Shown: piece by piece, positions 16,740 to 24,905 of the stretch
How positions within the stretch are numbered: position 1 is the first letter of the stretch
Layout of the letters: every line of letters begins with the position of its first letter
Made by a program: the position numbers and the translations under genes
Assembly (NCBI GenBank): GCA_016719615.1
Contig: JADJYQ010000006.1
Span: forward strand, 186,001 to 250,000
Direction: 5' to 3'
Source of the DNA: Saprospiraceae bacterium
GTDB taxonomy: Bacteria > Bacteroidota > Bacteroidia > Chitinophagales > Saprospiraceae
Length of the DNA stretch: 64,000 bases
Notes under the pieces: generated by a model
The model's input: the letters and a program-made list of their open reading frames with translations, nothing else
Databases searched by the model: none
Told to the model about the DNA's origin: nothing

Positions 16740-19700
16740 TTATCGCTGAATGATCAGCTGCTCTGTCTTACGATTCACTCCATCATCCACATGAATGATG
16801 TAGGCACCATTAGCAAGATTCAACCGAATCAAATCAAGCTCAAGATCATTTTCGTTGGCCGGTACGCGTACCATGAAAATTTTCTTACCTAAAAGATCCA
16901 TCATACTCACTGTTTTTTCCTGGCGATCAAATCCTTCCAGGTAAAGGCTTACAAATTTACTTGCCGGATTTGGAATGGCTTTCAAACTTAGGGATTGAAA
17001 TCCATTTTCGAGTCCAATACGGGTGTCGGTTTGTTCCAACTTATTGAAGTTATCAGTAATATCTTTTTCTTGTTTTTTCAAGGAGCCTGTTGGCAAAGTA
17101 TGGAACCATCCATTCACTACTGTTGAGTTGGTTGCAGATCCGCATTTAGATCTGATTTGATAATGGTAATAAGTACCTGCAGTCAAACCCGTAAACAAAT
17201 GCTCATTTCCGGGTCCAGATTTATTGACCCATCCGGTCCATCCTGACCAAACTCCCGGAGATAATTCATACCGAAGTCTCAATTGATAACCTGTAATACA
17301 AGGTGTACTTCCCGGCTTCCATTTGATTTTTGCTGAGTTAGTAGTGGTATCTGTATGATATACCTGCACTGCTTGTCCGCAGCTACCGGCTTGTACAGTT
17401 ACTTTAAAGTTGCAATTGGTCTTTTTACCATCTGAATCAGTTGCAACAAATGTATTGTTTGTTACGCCTAAAGGATAACTAACACCTGAAGCTAAGCCCG
17501 TAGTTTGAGCAATACTCGCTCCCGGTTTGTCATCATACACACATAAACTTCCATATGTATAGACCATGTTACAAATACCCGGAGGTGTTGTAATGGTAGT
17601 ATCTGTAGGACATTGCGTTTGTCCGCAACCCACGATTAAAATCGCCAATGGGTTGGAGGCATATCTCGATTGCGTAGGTTGGCCAAACTGATCGCAGAAG
17701 AACCACCAAGAAGCTACTAGATTCAAATAATAAACCCCAGGAGTAGACGGCGCTGTAAAGTTGATACTATGTGATGCTGAGGAACCACCAGTAGTACTAA
17801 ATAAACAGCTTGAAAAAATATTACCTGATCCTGCGTTTAATCCAACATAGTGCTGGGTAATACATCCGCAACAACCTCCGCAGCCCGGATTTACAGTTGT
17901 ATTTCTGTTGAAAGTAAAGCTAACAGCCTGACCGGGTTTCACATTGGCAATGTTTGTTCCAGTGCCCGCTAAGTTCACAGCTGTGAAAACGGAAGTCCTT
18001 CCAAGCGCATTATAAACTGTTGGATTCAATGGACAAGAACCTATTGAAGGCGGACCGGTAACTGTAACCGTAAAATTACAGGTGGTTGTATTGTTTGCAT
18101 AATCTTTTACGAAAGCAGAAACATTATGAACACCTACACCGTCCGCACAATCGAAATTATTTTTAGAGAATTGAACGTCAAAAATTCCATTACAAACGGG
18201 ATCAAGATCTGTTACGATAGACTTCATAACATCTGAAAGTTTAGCATACTTCCAGGCATAGCCGCCAGATATACCGGCACTTGCGGGGTCTAGGTAAGTT
18301 TGCATTCCTATGATGACATTTCCATCTGGTGCGAGTTGTAAAGCTTGAAGGCCGCCGCCACCGCCGCCAACTCCTGTCATCGTAAAATGTACTCCATTTG
18401 AACCATTGGTCAAAATGTCTGCAATAGGCTTAGATCTACCTGCAAGGCGATCTATCGCACAGCCCATTCTATTTTGGAAACCTACAAGTGCATGACCTGC
18501 GGGCGCCATTTCTATGACCCCTGTAGTAGAGCCTGCAGCAGAACCGTTATAGCAAGTCCAAACTTCATTAGTGCCAAACATCCCATCCGGTCTTACTTCG
18601 CGGCAACGCAATCTGAACTTACTGAGCACTTGAGCTCCCCAACCATTGCCATAATCTGCCTCATATCCGACAACTACATATCCAGTAGGACAATTGCACA
18701 TTACATCAGGAGCTGCAGCTACATTTGAGCAAGGAAAGCCAACGCCTTTTAGTTGAGCAGGTAAGTTCTGAGGTACTGGAGGCAATCCTTTTAATTCAAT
18801 TTCAGGACCCCCTACCATGATTTCGACATTTCGACAGCTAACAACAGGTGCTGTATTGTCACAATTACAAGGTACATCAAAAGCCGCAGTGCCATCAGCA
18901 GTGCTGTTCACACTTCCCTGTGAAGCACTCAATCCTAAACCTCTTTTAGCAAATGCTTTCCATATAACGCATTGATTATCTTTTCCATATAAAATATCGT
19001 CTGCTGCTAAAATAGCATCTCTACCATTTACAAATCCAGGTCCACAAGGTTGAAGTATCATACCAAGATTCACCAAATGCATTGCTTTTTCAAAACCATC
19101 AACGGCTCCGTGTCTGGCTACAAGTCCATCAACCAATTCCCATAACATGGTGCACCAAACAAAACCAACTCCATGAGGAATGGCCATTGAAGGTAAATTT
19201 GCATAAGTATAAGCATTAACTCCTAAACTGGTAGAATACCGAGCAGGACGAATACCAGGTCCATTTGTAGCCTGTCCTAAAACATAAGTTCCGATACCAC
19301 GGTCACTCGCACTTCCGGTCCATGTTGTCATCAAAGCATAAAAATCAGACCAACCTTCTCCCATTTGTTCTGCATTGTTTAAACATCCAACGTTTGCAGG
19401 ACCACCAGTCAAACGATTTGAAATTCCATGAGCATATTCGTGGGCTATAACTCCATTGTCAAGATCAGAATCTCTAAAAGGAGAAGTTAAAGTCCAAACA
19501 AACATCTGCATTCTGGGTCTTGATCCATCTGCAGGTGTTCCAAAATTGGCATTATTTGTTCCTGATCCATCCTGCGCTTCTGCTCTTACATCATCATTAC
19601 CCAAGCCCCCGTTTCCATAATTATTCACTTGGAAATTTCCATTTCCTTCATCAAAACCATATTGGTATGCAAAATCGTGAATGTAATTATTCCAATAAAA

Positions 19701-20720
19701 GAGATTTGTTACCGCTGCATCCCTGTAGGTGCTAGGTGCCATAGTCAAGTCAAGTGCAAAATCAAAATCCAATCCTGCTCCTCCATCGGGATCTGAACCC
19801 GGATCAGGGTTATTATCTGCATTTAAATCTGTATAAGCATGTACATTATTTCCGCGTGTTCTGGTAAATTCAGGTCCAGCTACACCATTTGTATCGTGCC
19901 AACCGAAAGGTGAGGCTGTAGCATCTGCCGGTTGAAGTTCCAATGTCCTACCGCCATGATTGGGGCTTTCGATAGGCTCTTTATAAACTCTGTAAGAACT
20001 TCCATCTAATGGTGAAAAAGCAACATGTTCTTCTAAATGGACATGATCAGCTCCGGAACATTTGCCATCAGGGGCATCAAAATTACAATGAACAACCAGG
20101 TTGTTTTTATTAATCAAATTTCCGTTGGTAGCATCGACTCGCGCCAACCACCAGTTTTGTGCATTGGTTTCATAAATACAAACTTCCCAGGTGAGATAAA
20201 TCTTTCCATCTTCTCCTGGTACCCAAATCAAACGCACGGGTATATTCTCCAATGACAAATTACTTCTCTCGTAAACGACTTCCTTTTGGGAACCGCCTTT
20301 GTTCTCCATCATGCGCATTGAAGCCGGAGCAGGATAGCCCAATAACTCAGCAGCACGCAGTAAAGCTTGCCCTTGAGTAAGTACAGGTTCTGACGAACCT
20401 ACCTTTGCGGAAATGTCCTGGCAAAAGCGATTGCTAGAGGAAACCACGAGTCCATCTTTGATATGCACACTGAATATGGCATTATGGATGGGAATCCCCA
20501 AATACATCTGCTGGATATAGACGTTGGTCAATCCGGCAGGTTTAAAAAAAGTTTCGTTAGTAACTTTAAGGTCTTTTACGTCATTTGCGTTGAGCCCAAA
20601 CTCTTGTGGGTTTGCTCTCATAAAATTCAGTGCTAGGTCAGCATTCGATTGTGCATTGAGCATCGCTGTAAAAAGAAATGCGCAAATCCACAAAACGAAG
20701 GGGTTAAATTGTTTTTTCAT
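16740..20720 (-). CDS. M36 (fungalysin-type) metallopeptidase fused to Cys-rich module and T9SS sorting domain
   Basis: 1326 residues. A signal peptide (ends near LNAQ) is followed by an FTP/PepSY-type propeptide region (about 25-200) and an M36 catalytic domain with the zinc motif HEYAHG near residues 427-432. The downstream glutamate lies in EQMGEGWSDFYAL, and GTYVLGQ, GIRPARYST and GFVWCTMLWELVDG are typical fungalysin segments. From VVSCRNVEIM (about 627) it carries the same module as the 13892 gene, including NPGCGGCCGCITQHYVGL, then HYR-like, Fn3-like and type A sorting domains ending KTEQLIIQR. It is an extracellular zinc endopeptidase exported by Sec and T9SS; the substrate is unknown. 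The appended module may direct it to a surface or substrate (inference). Confidence 0.92.
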   Translation of the reverse strand: MKKQFNPFVLWICAFLFTAMLNAQSNADLALNFMRANPQEFGLNANDVKDLKVTNETFFKPAGLTNVYIQQMYLGIPIHNAIFSVHIKDGLVVSSSNRFCQDISAKVGSSEPVLTQGQALLRAAELLGYPAPASMRMMENKGGSQKEVVYERSNLSLENIPVRLIWVPGEDGKIYLTWEVCIYETNAQNWWLARVDATNGNLINKNNLVVHCNFDAPDGKCSGADHVHLEEHVAFSPLDGSSYRVYKEPIESPNHGGRTLELQPADATASPFGWHDTNGVAGPEFTRTRGNNVHAYTDLNADNNPDPGSDPDGGAGLDFDFALDLTMAPSTYRDAAVTNLFYWNNYIHDFAYQYGFDEGNGNFQVNNYGNGGLGNDDVRAEAQDGSGTNNANFGTPADGSRPRMQMFVWTLTSPFRDSDLDNGVIAHEYAHGISNRLTGGPANVGCLNNAEQMGEGWSDFYALMTTWTGSASDRGIGTYVLGQATNGPGIRPARYSTSLGVNAYTYANLPSMAIPHGVGFVWCTMLWELVDGLVARHGAVDGFEKAMHLVNLGMILQPCGPGFVNGRDAILAADDILYGKDNQCVIWKAFAKRGLGLSASQGSVNSTADGTAAFDVPCNCDNTAPVVSCRNVEIMVGGPEIELKGLPPVPQNLPAQLKGVGFPCSNVAAAPDVMCNCPTGYVVVGYEADYGNGWGAQVLSKFRLRCREVRPDGMFGTNEVWTCYNGSAAGSTTGVIEMAPAGHALVGFQNRMGCAIDRLAGRSKPIADILTNGSNGVHFTMTGVGGGGGGLQALQLAPDGNVIIGMQTYLDPASAGISGGYAWKYAKLSDVMKSIVTDLDPVCNGIFDVQFSKNNFDCADGVGVHNVSAFVKDYANNTTTCNFTVTVTGPPSIGSCPLNPTVYNALGRTSVFTAVNLAGTGTNIANVKPGQAVSFTFNRNTTVNPGCGGCCGCITQHYVGLNAGSGNIFSSCLFSTTGGSSASHSINFTAPSTPGVYYLNLVASWWFFCDQFGQPTQSRYASNPLAILIVGCGQTQCPTDTTITTPPGICNMVYTYGSLCVYDDKPGASIAQTTGLASGVSYPLGVTNNTFVATDSDGKKTNCNFKVTVQAGSCGQAVQVYHTDTTTNSAKIKWKPGSTPCITGYQLRLRYELSPGVWSGWTGWVNKSGPGNEHLFTGLTAGTYYHYQIRSKCGSATNSTVVNGWFHTLPTGSLKKQEKDITDNFNKLEQTDTRIGLENGFQSLSLKAIPNPASKFVSLYLEGFDRQEKTVSMMDLLGKKIFMVRVPANENDLELDLIRLNLANGAYIIHVDDGVNRKTEQLIIQR

Positions 20721-21111
20721 TTTGAAAATATTTTGGTTATAAATGTGATTTTTAAAAAATCTAAGGTATTTCGCGTATTTTGGGATCCTTGAATACTAAG
20801 GATTGGACATCAAAAGTAAAAAAATGTTTTACATATTAGGCAGTTTGTATATTAAATTTTTTAAAATTTATTAACTTTTTATAAGTGATTGTAAATTAAT
20901 AGCTTAAATATGAAAACCAGTTATTATTTTAGGGAAGCTTTGAAGCCATATGAAGAGCATACATGTTTAATGAAGTGTAAACTATCTTTAATATATTTTA
21001 TGAAGCCGGGACTGAAAATTCATATCACTACACATTCCTAAAATCATGATATAATTTTCTGAATACCTATGACGAAAATTCTTAAAATTCAGGAAAATCA
21101 ATCGTTTAAAT
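20721..21111. other. AT-rich intergenic region upstream of the M36 gene
   Basis: About 390 bases of strongly AT-rich DNA between two minus-strand genes. It must hold the M36 promoter, but no confident promoter pair, hairpin or reading frame was found. Confidence 0.4.
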
Positions 21112-21127
21112 ACTAACATTTGTTAGT
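21112..21127 (+). repeat. ACTAAC-N4-GTTAGT dyad, 3' of the SRAP gene
   Basis: Reads ACTAACATTTGTTAGT, 26 bases beyond the SRAP stop codon at 21154. No other terminator-like hairpin lies between the two. Confidence 0.8.
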
Positions 21128-21153
21128 TTAAATTCTTTTCCAAAAATTAAATA

Positions 21154-21834
21154 TTAGGATATTTCTTCGATCAGGGTCGGGTCATTAAACCGCACGTTGT
21201 TGACGCGGTCTGAAACGGGATAAGCATCCATCCATTCATCGGGATATTTTTTTAAAAAATCTTTCAACTGTAATGGCTGTAAAGTTTCATCCAACCAAAG
21301 CTGTTCTTCCCCTTTCAATAAAATCACCGGCATTCTGTCATGCAATGGTTTCATGAAATCATTAGATTCGATCGTTAGGATCGTAAAACTGGGTATTATT
21401 TTTCCGTGTGGATCTTTCCATTGATCAAAGAGGCCCGCCATAAAAAATACATCCCGGTCTTTTCTGCAAATGCGCATTGGCATTTTTTTACCGGATGGTG
21501 CTTTCTTCCATTCGTAAAATCCATCCATGGGTACAATGCATCTTTTGCTTTTTAATAAGGTCCTGAAACTTGGTTTTTCTTCCAGACTTTCCACCCTGGC
21601 GTTGATCATTTTAGAGCCGATCTTTTCATCTTTAGACCAAAAAGGAATGAGCCCCCATTTAAAATAATGAAAATGATCTATATCCGACATGGGAACTACC
21701 GGATGCCAGTGTGTTGGAGCGATGTTAAAACTGGGTAATGGATTATACCTCTCGAGATCCTCCGAATAAAAAGTTGCATTAAAACGCGCTTCGAGTTCGG
21801 CTTCGATTCGGGTAAGTGAACCCCTTCCACACAT
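21154..21834 (-). CDS. SRAP family protein (SOS response-associated peptidase, YedK/HMCES-type)
   Basis: 226 residues, typical SRAP length. It starts MCGRG, so Cys2 becomes the catalytic N-terminal residue after Met removal. FNIAPTHWHPVV, MINARVESLEEKPSF, KRCIVPMDGFYEWKK and LHDRMPVIL are the conserved SRAP blocks, including the Asn, Glu and His of the active site. YedK/HMCES proteins form a DNA-protein crosslink with abasic sites in single-stranded DNA and so protect them. The gene starts 13 bases downstream of the SPOR-protein gene, so the two are probably cotranscribed. No LexA-type site was identified. Confidence 0.95.
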   Translation of the reverse strand: MCGRGSLTRIEAELEARFNATFYSEDLERYNPLPSFNIAPTHWHPVVPMSDIDHFHYFKWGLIPFWSKDEKIGSKMINARVESLEEKPSFRTLLKSKRCIVPMDGFYEWKKAPSGKKMPMRICRKDRDVFFMAGLFDQWKDPHGKIIPSFTILTIESNDFMKPLHDRMPVILLKGEEQLWLDETLQPLQLKDFLKKYPDEWMDAYPVSDRVNNVRFNDPTLIEEIS

Positions 21835-21847
21835 GAATTAAGAATGC

Positions 21848-22573
21848 CTATTTAGCTTTCAGAAATGCTTTCTCGCCCTTGGCTTCGAGCTTGCTCACAA
21901 TTTTTTCAGCTTCTGCTCTGGTACTGTAACTACCGGCTATTGCTGAATAATATTCTGAGGATCCAAAAACTTTGCGCATGGCGCCCGAATAACCCATTTT
22001 CTTCAATTTTTTCACTTGATCATCTGCGTTTTCGGCTTTGATAAAACTTCCGGATACTACAAAAAAACCTCCACTTGATCCTTTAGGCTTGCTCGCTTCA
22101 GATTTTGATAAAGCAGGTTTTGATGCTGCCGGTTTGCTTGTGGTTGGTTTGGCTACCTTATTCACTTTCGGTTTTTCTTCAGCTTTTGATTTGGATTCAA
22201 GTGCTATTGTCTTTTCGGCAACTTTTTGTGCCTTTGGATCTGTATTTACGGCTGCCTGAGATTCCGGTTTAGCATTTGATTGCGTGTAATCCACTGTAGC
22301 GCCTGATTGTGGCGCTGCTGCATTTGCATTGCTTTCTGCCGGTGCGCCAACTTGAGAAGGTAACTGTCCTGTCAAATCTAAAATCATGCTGTCTTCAGCT
22401 GTCAAAGCTGAACCAGCAGCATGTTGTTGGTCCATAAATAAACTGTCTGCCATCTCTGCTGCAGGTAATACATCCTCAGCTGGTGCGTTGCTTCTCTTAT
22501 AAATCATATAAACAATGGCAGCAACTAATAAAACCAGAAGTACATACAATAATATTTTAACGGTATCTTTCAT
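21848..22573 (-). CDS. Membrane-anchored SPOR domain protein
   Basis: 241 residues. It has a short cytoplasmic start, one membrane segment (about residues 6-26, LLYVLLVLLVAAIVYMIYK), a long Ala/Lys/Ser/Pro-rich linker (about 75-165) and a C-terminal SPOR domain (about 167-241: GGFFVVSGSFIKAENADDQV, YYSAIAGSYSTRAEAEKIV). SPOR domains bind peptidoglycan strands lacking stem peptides, usually at the division septum. It is probably an inner-membrane, division-associated cell-wall protein. It leads a two-gene unit with the SRAP gene. It is divergent from the HtrA gene, sharing a 200-base upstream region. Confidence 0.9.
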   Translation of the reverse strand: MKDTVKILLYVLLVLLVAAIVYMIYKRSNAPAEDVLPAAEMADSLFMDQQHAAGSALTAEDSMILDLTGQLPSQVGAPAESNANAAAPQSGATVDYTQSNAKPESQAAVNTDPKAQKVAEKTIALESKSKAEEKPKVNKVAKPTTSKPAASKPALSKSEASKPKGSSGGFFVVSGSFIKAENADDQVKKLKKMGYSGAMRKVFGSSEYYSAIAGSYSTRAEAEKIVSKLEAKGEKAFLKAK

Positions 22574-22691
22574 TTCAAATGAGTTTAATAGAAAATAAGT
22601 GCAAAATTACAATATTTTACAAATTATAAAAATATATTATATGTTTATTTGCCTTAAAGGAGCCCCTCGACTGCAAAAACTTTATAATCCG

Positions 22692-22725
22692 TTAAATCGG
22701 TGTTAAATCAAAATCGCCTTAAATC
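22692..22725. promoter_or_regulatory. Three direct TTAAATC repeats upstream of htrA
   Basis: TTAAATC occurs at 22692, 22703 and 22719, with start-to-start spacings of 11 and 16 bases, 50-85 bases before the htrA start codon. They could be an operator for the envelope-stress protease or simple AT-rich coincidence. Confidence 0.25.
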
Positions 22726-22775
22726 CTAGCTCTCGTTTATGCGTTCTAGTTCCATAAGCTTAAAATTTTGAACTT

Positions 22776-23987
22776 ATGAAAAATCATTTTATCCATTTAT
22801 TATCCGGCGTTTTCGGCGGACTTCTCGTTTTGAGTGGTTTTATATGGTATCAAAAAAATAATAACCAGGCAGCCGAAAATCTGCCACTCACACATTCGGT
22901 GAGTTCGTATGTCAATAATATCACGGGACCAGATTTCTCATTAGCAGCAGAGAAAGCTTTAAACTCCGTAGTCCAGATCAACGCGCAGGAGAGCGATAAG
23001 CTCGCCCGGCAAAAAATGGAACAAAACGACCCGTTTTCTAACCATCCATTTTTTCGCGAATTCGACTTGCGTTCATTTGGATTTGGCATGCCTTATCAAC
23101 AAAAGAAAGGAAGCGGAAGTGGTGTTATTTATTCACAGGACGGCTATATCGTTACCAATAACCATGTCGTAGAATTTGCAGATGACATCGAAGTTATTTT
23201 AGAAGATGGACGCAAATTTTCTGCAAAAAAAATAGGCAATGATCCCAGAACGGATTTAGCCATCATAAAAGTAGAAGCGGATAATCTACCTGTGCTGCCA
23301 ATCGCTAACTCAGACCAAATCAAAATTGGCGAATGGGTGCTTGCCGTAGGGAATCCTTTTGGTTATTTGACTTCCACGGTCACTGCTGGAATTGTGAGTG
23401 CAAAAGGACGCGATTTAAATTTGCTGGATCATCAAGATGACCAATATTACAATCCCTTTCAGCAAAAACAAAACAACAATGCAGGAGTGGGCATAGAGGA
23501 ATACATCCAGACAGATGCAGCAGTGAATCCCGGAAATAGTGGCGGAGCCCTTGTAGACGTCAATGGGCGTTTGGTGGGTATTAATTCAGCCATTGCAAGT
23601 AAAACAGGATATTACACTGGTTATTCTTTTGCCATTCCAAGCAATCTGATGGTCAAAATTGTGCGCGAATTAATACAGCACGGCAGCTTTGACAGGGGGC
23701 GTTTCGGTGTAGGTGTAGTGCCTCTTGATGAAGAACTTAAAAAAGAACTGAACCTTAATACAGAATATGGCGTTGTCATTACAGAACTTGAGGACAAAGG
23801 TTCTGCTAAATATGCAGGATTACTTCCGAATGATTTGATCATAGAAGTAAATAATAAATCGATTAAATCAGTTGAAGAATTGCAAAAAGTTGTAGCTTTG
23901 TCCAAGGTTGGCGAGACACTCTATACAAAGGTCATTCGCAACGGCCAAGTAAAAGAGATACCCGTTAAAATTCGTAAAATGTTATAA
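22776..23987 (+). CDS. htrA: HtrA/DegP-like trypsin-type serine protease with one PDZ domain
   Basis: 403 residues. An N-terminal hydrophobic segment (about 6-24) serves as signal or anchor. The catalytic triad is visible: His130 in VTNNHVVEF, Asp160 in RTDLAIIKV and Ser255 in NPGNSGGALV. A long loop rich in Asn/Gln/Tyr (about 218-240) precedes the active serine. A single PDZ domain covers about 307-403 (GVVITELEDKGSAKYAGL, NDLIIEVNNKSI). It degrades or chaperones misfolded periplasmic proteins. One PDZ is DegS-like in count, but the family in Bacteroidota is usually called DegQ/HtrA. A strong terminator follows the gene. Confidence 0.95.
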   Translation: MKNHFIHLLSGVFGGLLVLSGFIWYQKNNNQAAENLPLTHSVSSYVNNITGPDFSLAAEKALNSVVQINAQESDKLARQKMEQNDPFSNHPFFREFDLRSFGFGMPYQQKKGSGSGVIYSQDGYIVTNNHVVEFADDIEVILEDGRKFSAKKIGNDPRTDLAIIKVEADNLPVLPIANSDQIKIGEWVLAVGNPFGYLTSTVTAGIVSAKGRDLNLLDHQDDQYYNPFQQKQNNNAGVGIEEYIQTDAAVNPGNSGGALVDVNGRLVGINSAIASKTGYYTGYSFAIPSNLMVKIVRELIQHGSFDRGRFGVGVVPLDEELKKELNLNTEYGVVITELEDKGSAKYAGLLPNDLIIEVNNKSIKSVEELQKVVALSKVGETLYTKVIRNGQVKEIPVKIRKML

Positions 23988-24046
23988 GCTTATATAGTAG
24001 CCTTTTGTAGCTTTCTATAAAGTTGGTTTTTCGTTTTGTTTGAAGG

Positions 24047-24075
24047 TCCCGGCTGCAAGGCCGGGATTTTTTTTT
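24047..24075 (+). terminator. Terminator of htrA
   Basis: TCCCGGC, six-base loop, GCCGGGA, followed by nine T residues. It ends three bases before the comF ATG, which argues that comF starts at 24078 and not at the in-frame ATG at 24036 inside the hairpin region. Confidence 0.92.
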
Positions 24076-24077
24076 GT

Positions 24078-24794
24078 ATGAACACCTATCTAATCTCTGA
24101 ATTTGTAAGGAACTCCTGGAATGGATGCCTGGAGTTATTTTATCCAAATCTTTGCATTTGCTGCGAAGCCCGTTGTTTTTCAGCAGAACAAATATTCTGT
24201 CTGGATTGTCAAAGTCAGCTCCCGCCCAGCGAGATGTACCAGTTTGCCGAAAATGAATTTACCCTAAAATTTAAAGGCCGGATCCCACTCCACAAAGGAG
24301 CGGCCTTGTTTTACTATCAAAAAGGCAGCCGACTACAGTTAGCCATGGAGCGGCTTAAATATAAAAATGAGCCCGATATTGGAATTTCTTTGGGGTCCTA
24401 TTTTGCGGATCGCCTCTATCAAAATCCCTTTATAGAAGCCCTGGATCTGATCTTACCAGTTCCCTTACATCCAAGTCGCGAAAGGATTAGGGGATATAAT
24501 CAATCTGCCATGATTGCCAGAGGTTTTTCAGAAATTAGCAAGATTCCTGTAAAGGAAAATATATTGCTCAGAAGCAAAGAAACGAAATCACAGATTGATA
24601 AAAACAGGATGGAAAGAATCGACAATATGCAATCCGTTTTTGAAGTAAGACAAGCAGAAAAAATTGAGAACAAACATCTATTACTTATAGATGATATTTT
24701 GACGACTGGTGCAACCCTAGAAGCTTGTGCGCTTCAATTGTTAAAAACTGCTCCATGTAAAATTTCGATGCTGACCATTGGGATGACCTGTTGA
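24078..24794 (+). CDS. comF: ComF family phosphoribosyltransferase-like protein
   Basis: About 238 residues from the ATG after the htrA terminator. The N-terminal zinc-ribbon cysteines are visible (CICCEARCF, then FCLDC). The PRTase fold follows, with LPVPLHPSRERIRGYNQS and the PRPP-binding loop LLLIDDILTTGAT near the C-terminus. ComF proteins are needed for DNA uptake during transformation in several bacteria; the exact reaction is not settled. The start lies directly behind the htrA terminator, so readthrough or an embedded promoter must drive it. Confidence 0.92.
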   Translation: MNTYLISEFVRNSWNGCLELFYPNLCICCEARCFSAEQIFCLDCQSQLPPSEMYQFAENEFTLKFKGRIPLHKGAALFYYQKGSRLQLAMERLKYKNEPDIGISLGSYFADRLYQNPFIEALDLILPVPLHPSRERIRGYNQSAMIARGFSEISKIPVKENILLRSKETKSQIDKNRMERIDNMQSVFEVRQAEKIENKHLLLIDDILTTGATLEACALQLLKTAPCKISMLTIGMTC

Positions 24795-24905
24795 TTGGGA
24801 AAACTGTATTAGTTTGAGAATGCATTAATGTCATTTTTGAGTCCTCTTGGTCTTGTCCCTTACCCTCACAAATCGCATTATCAAAATCGTCTGAGTGAAA
24901 TAAAA

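Noticed and set aside
24036..24077. Upstream ATG extension of comF
   Set aside because: The extra codons cover the htrA terminator hairpin and T run; the ATG at 24078 directly after it fits the ComF N-terminus better.
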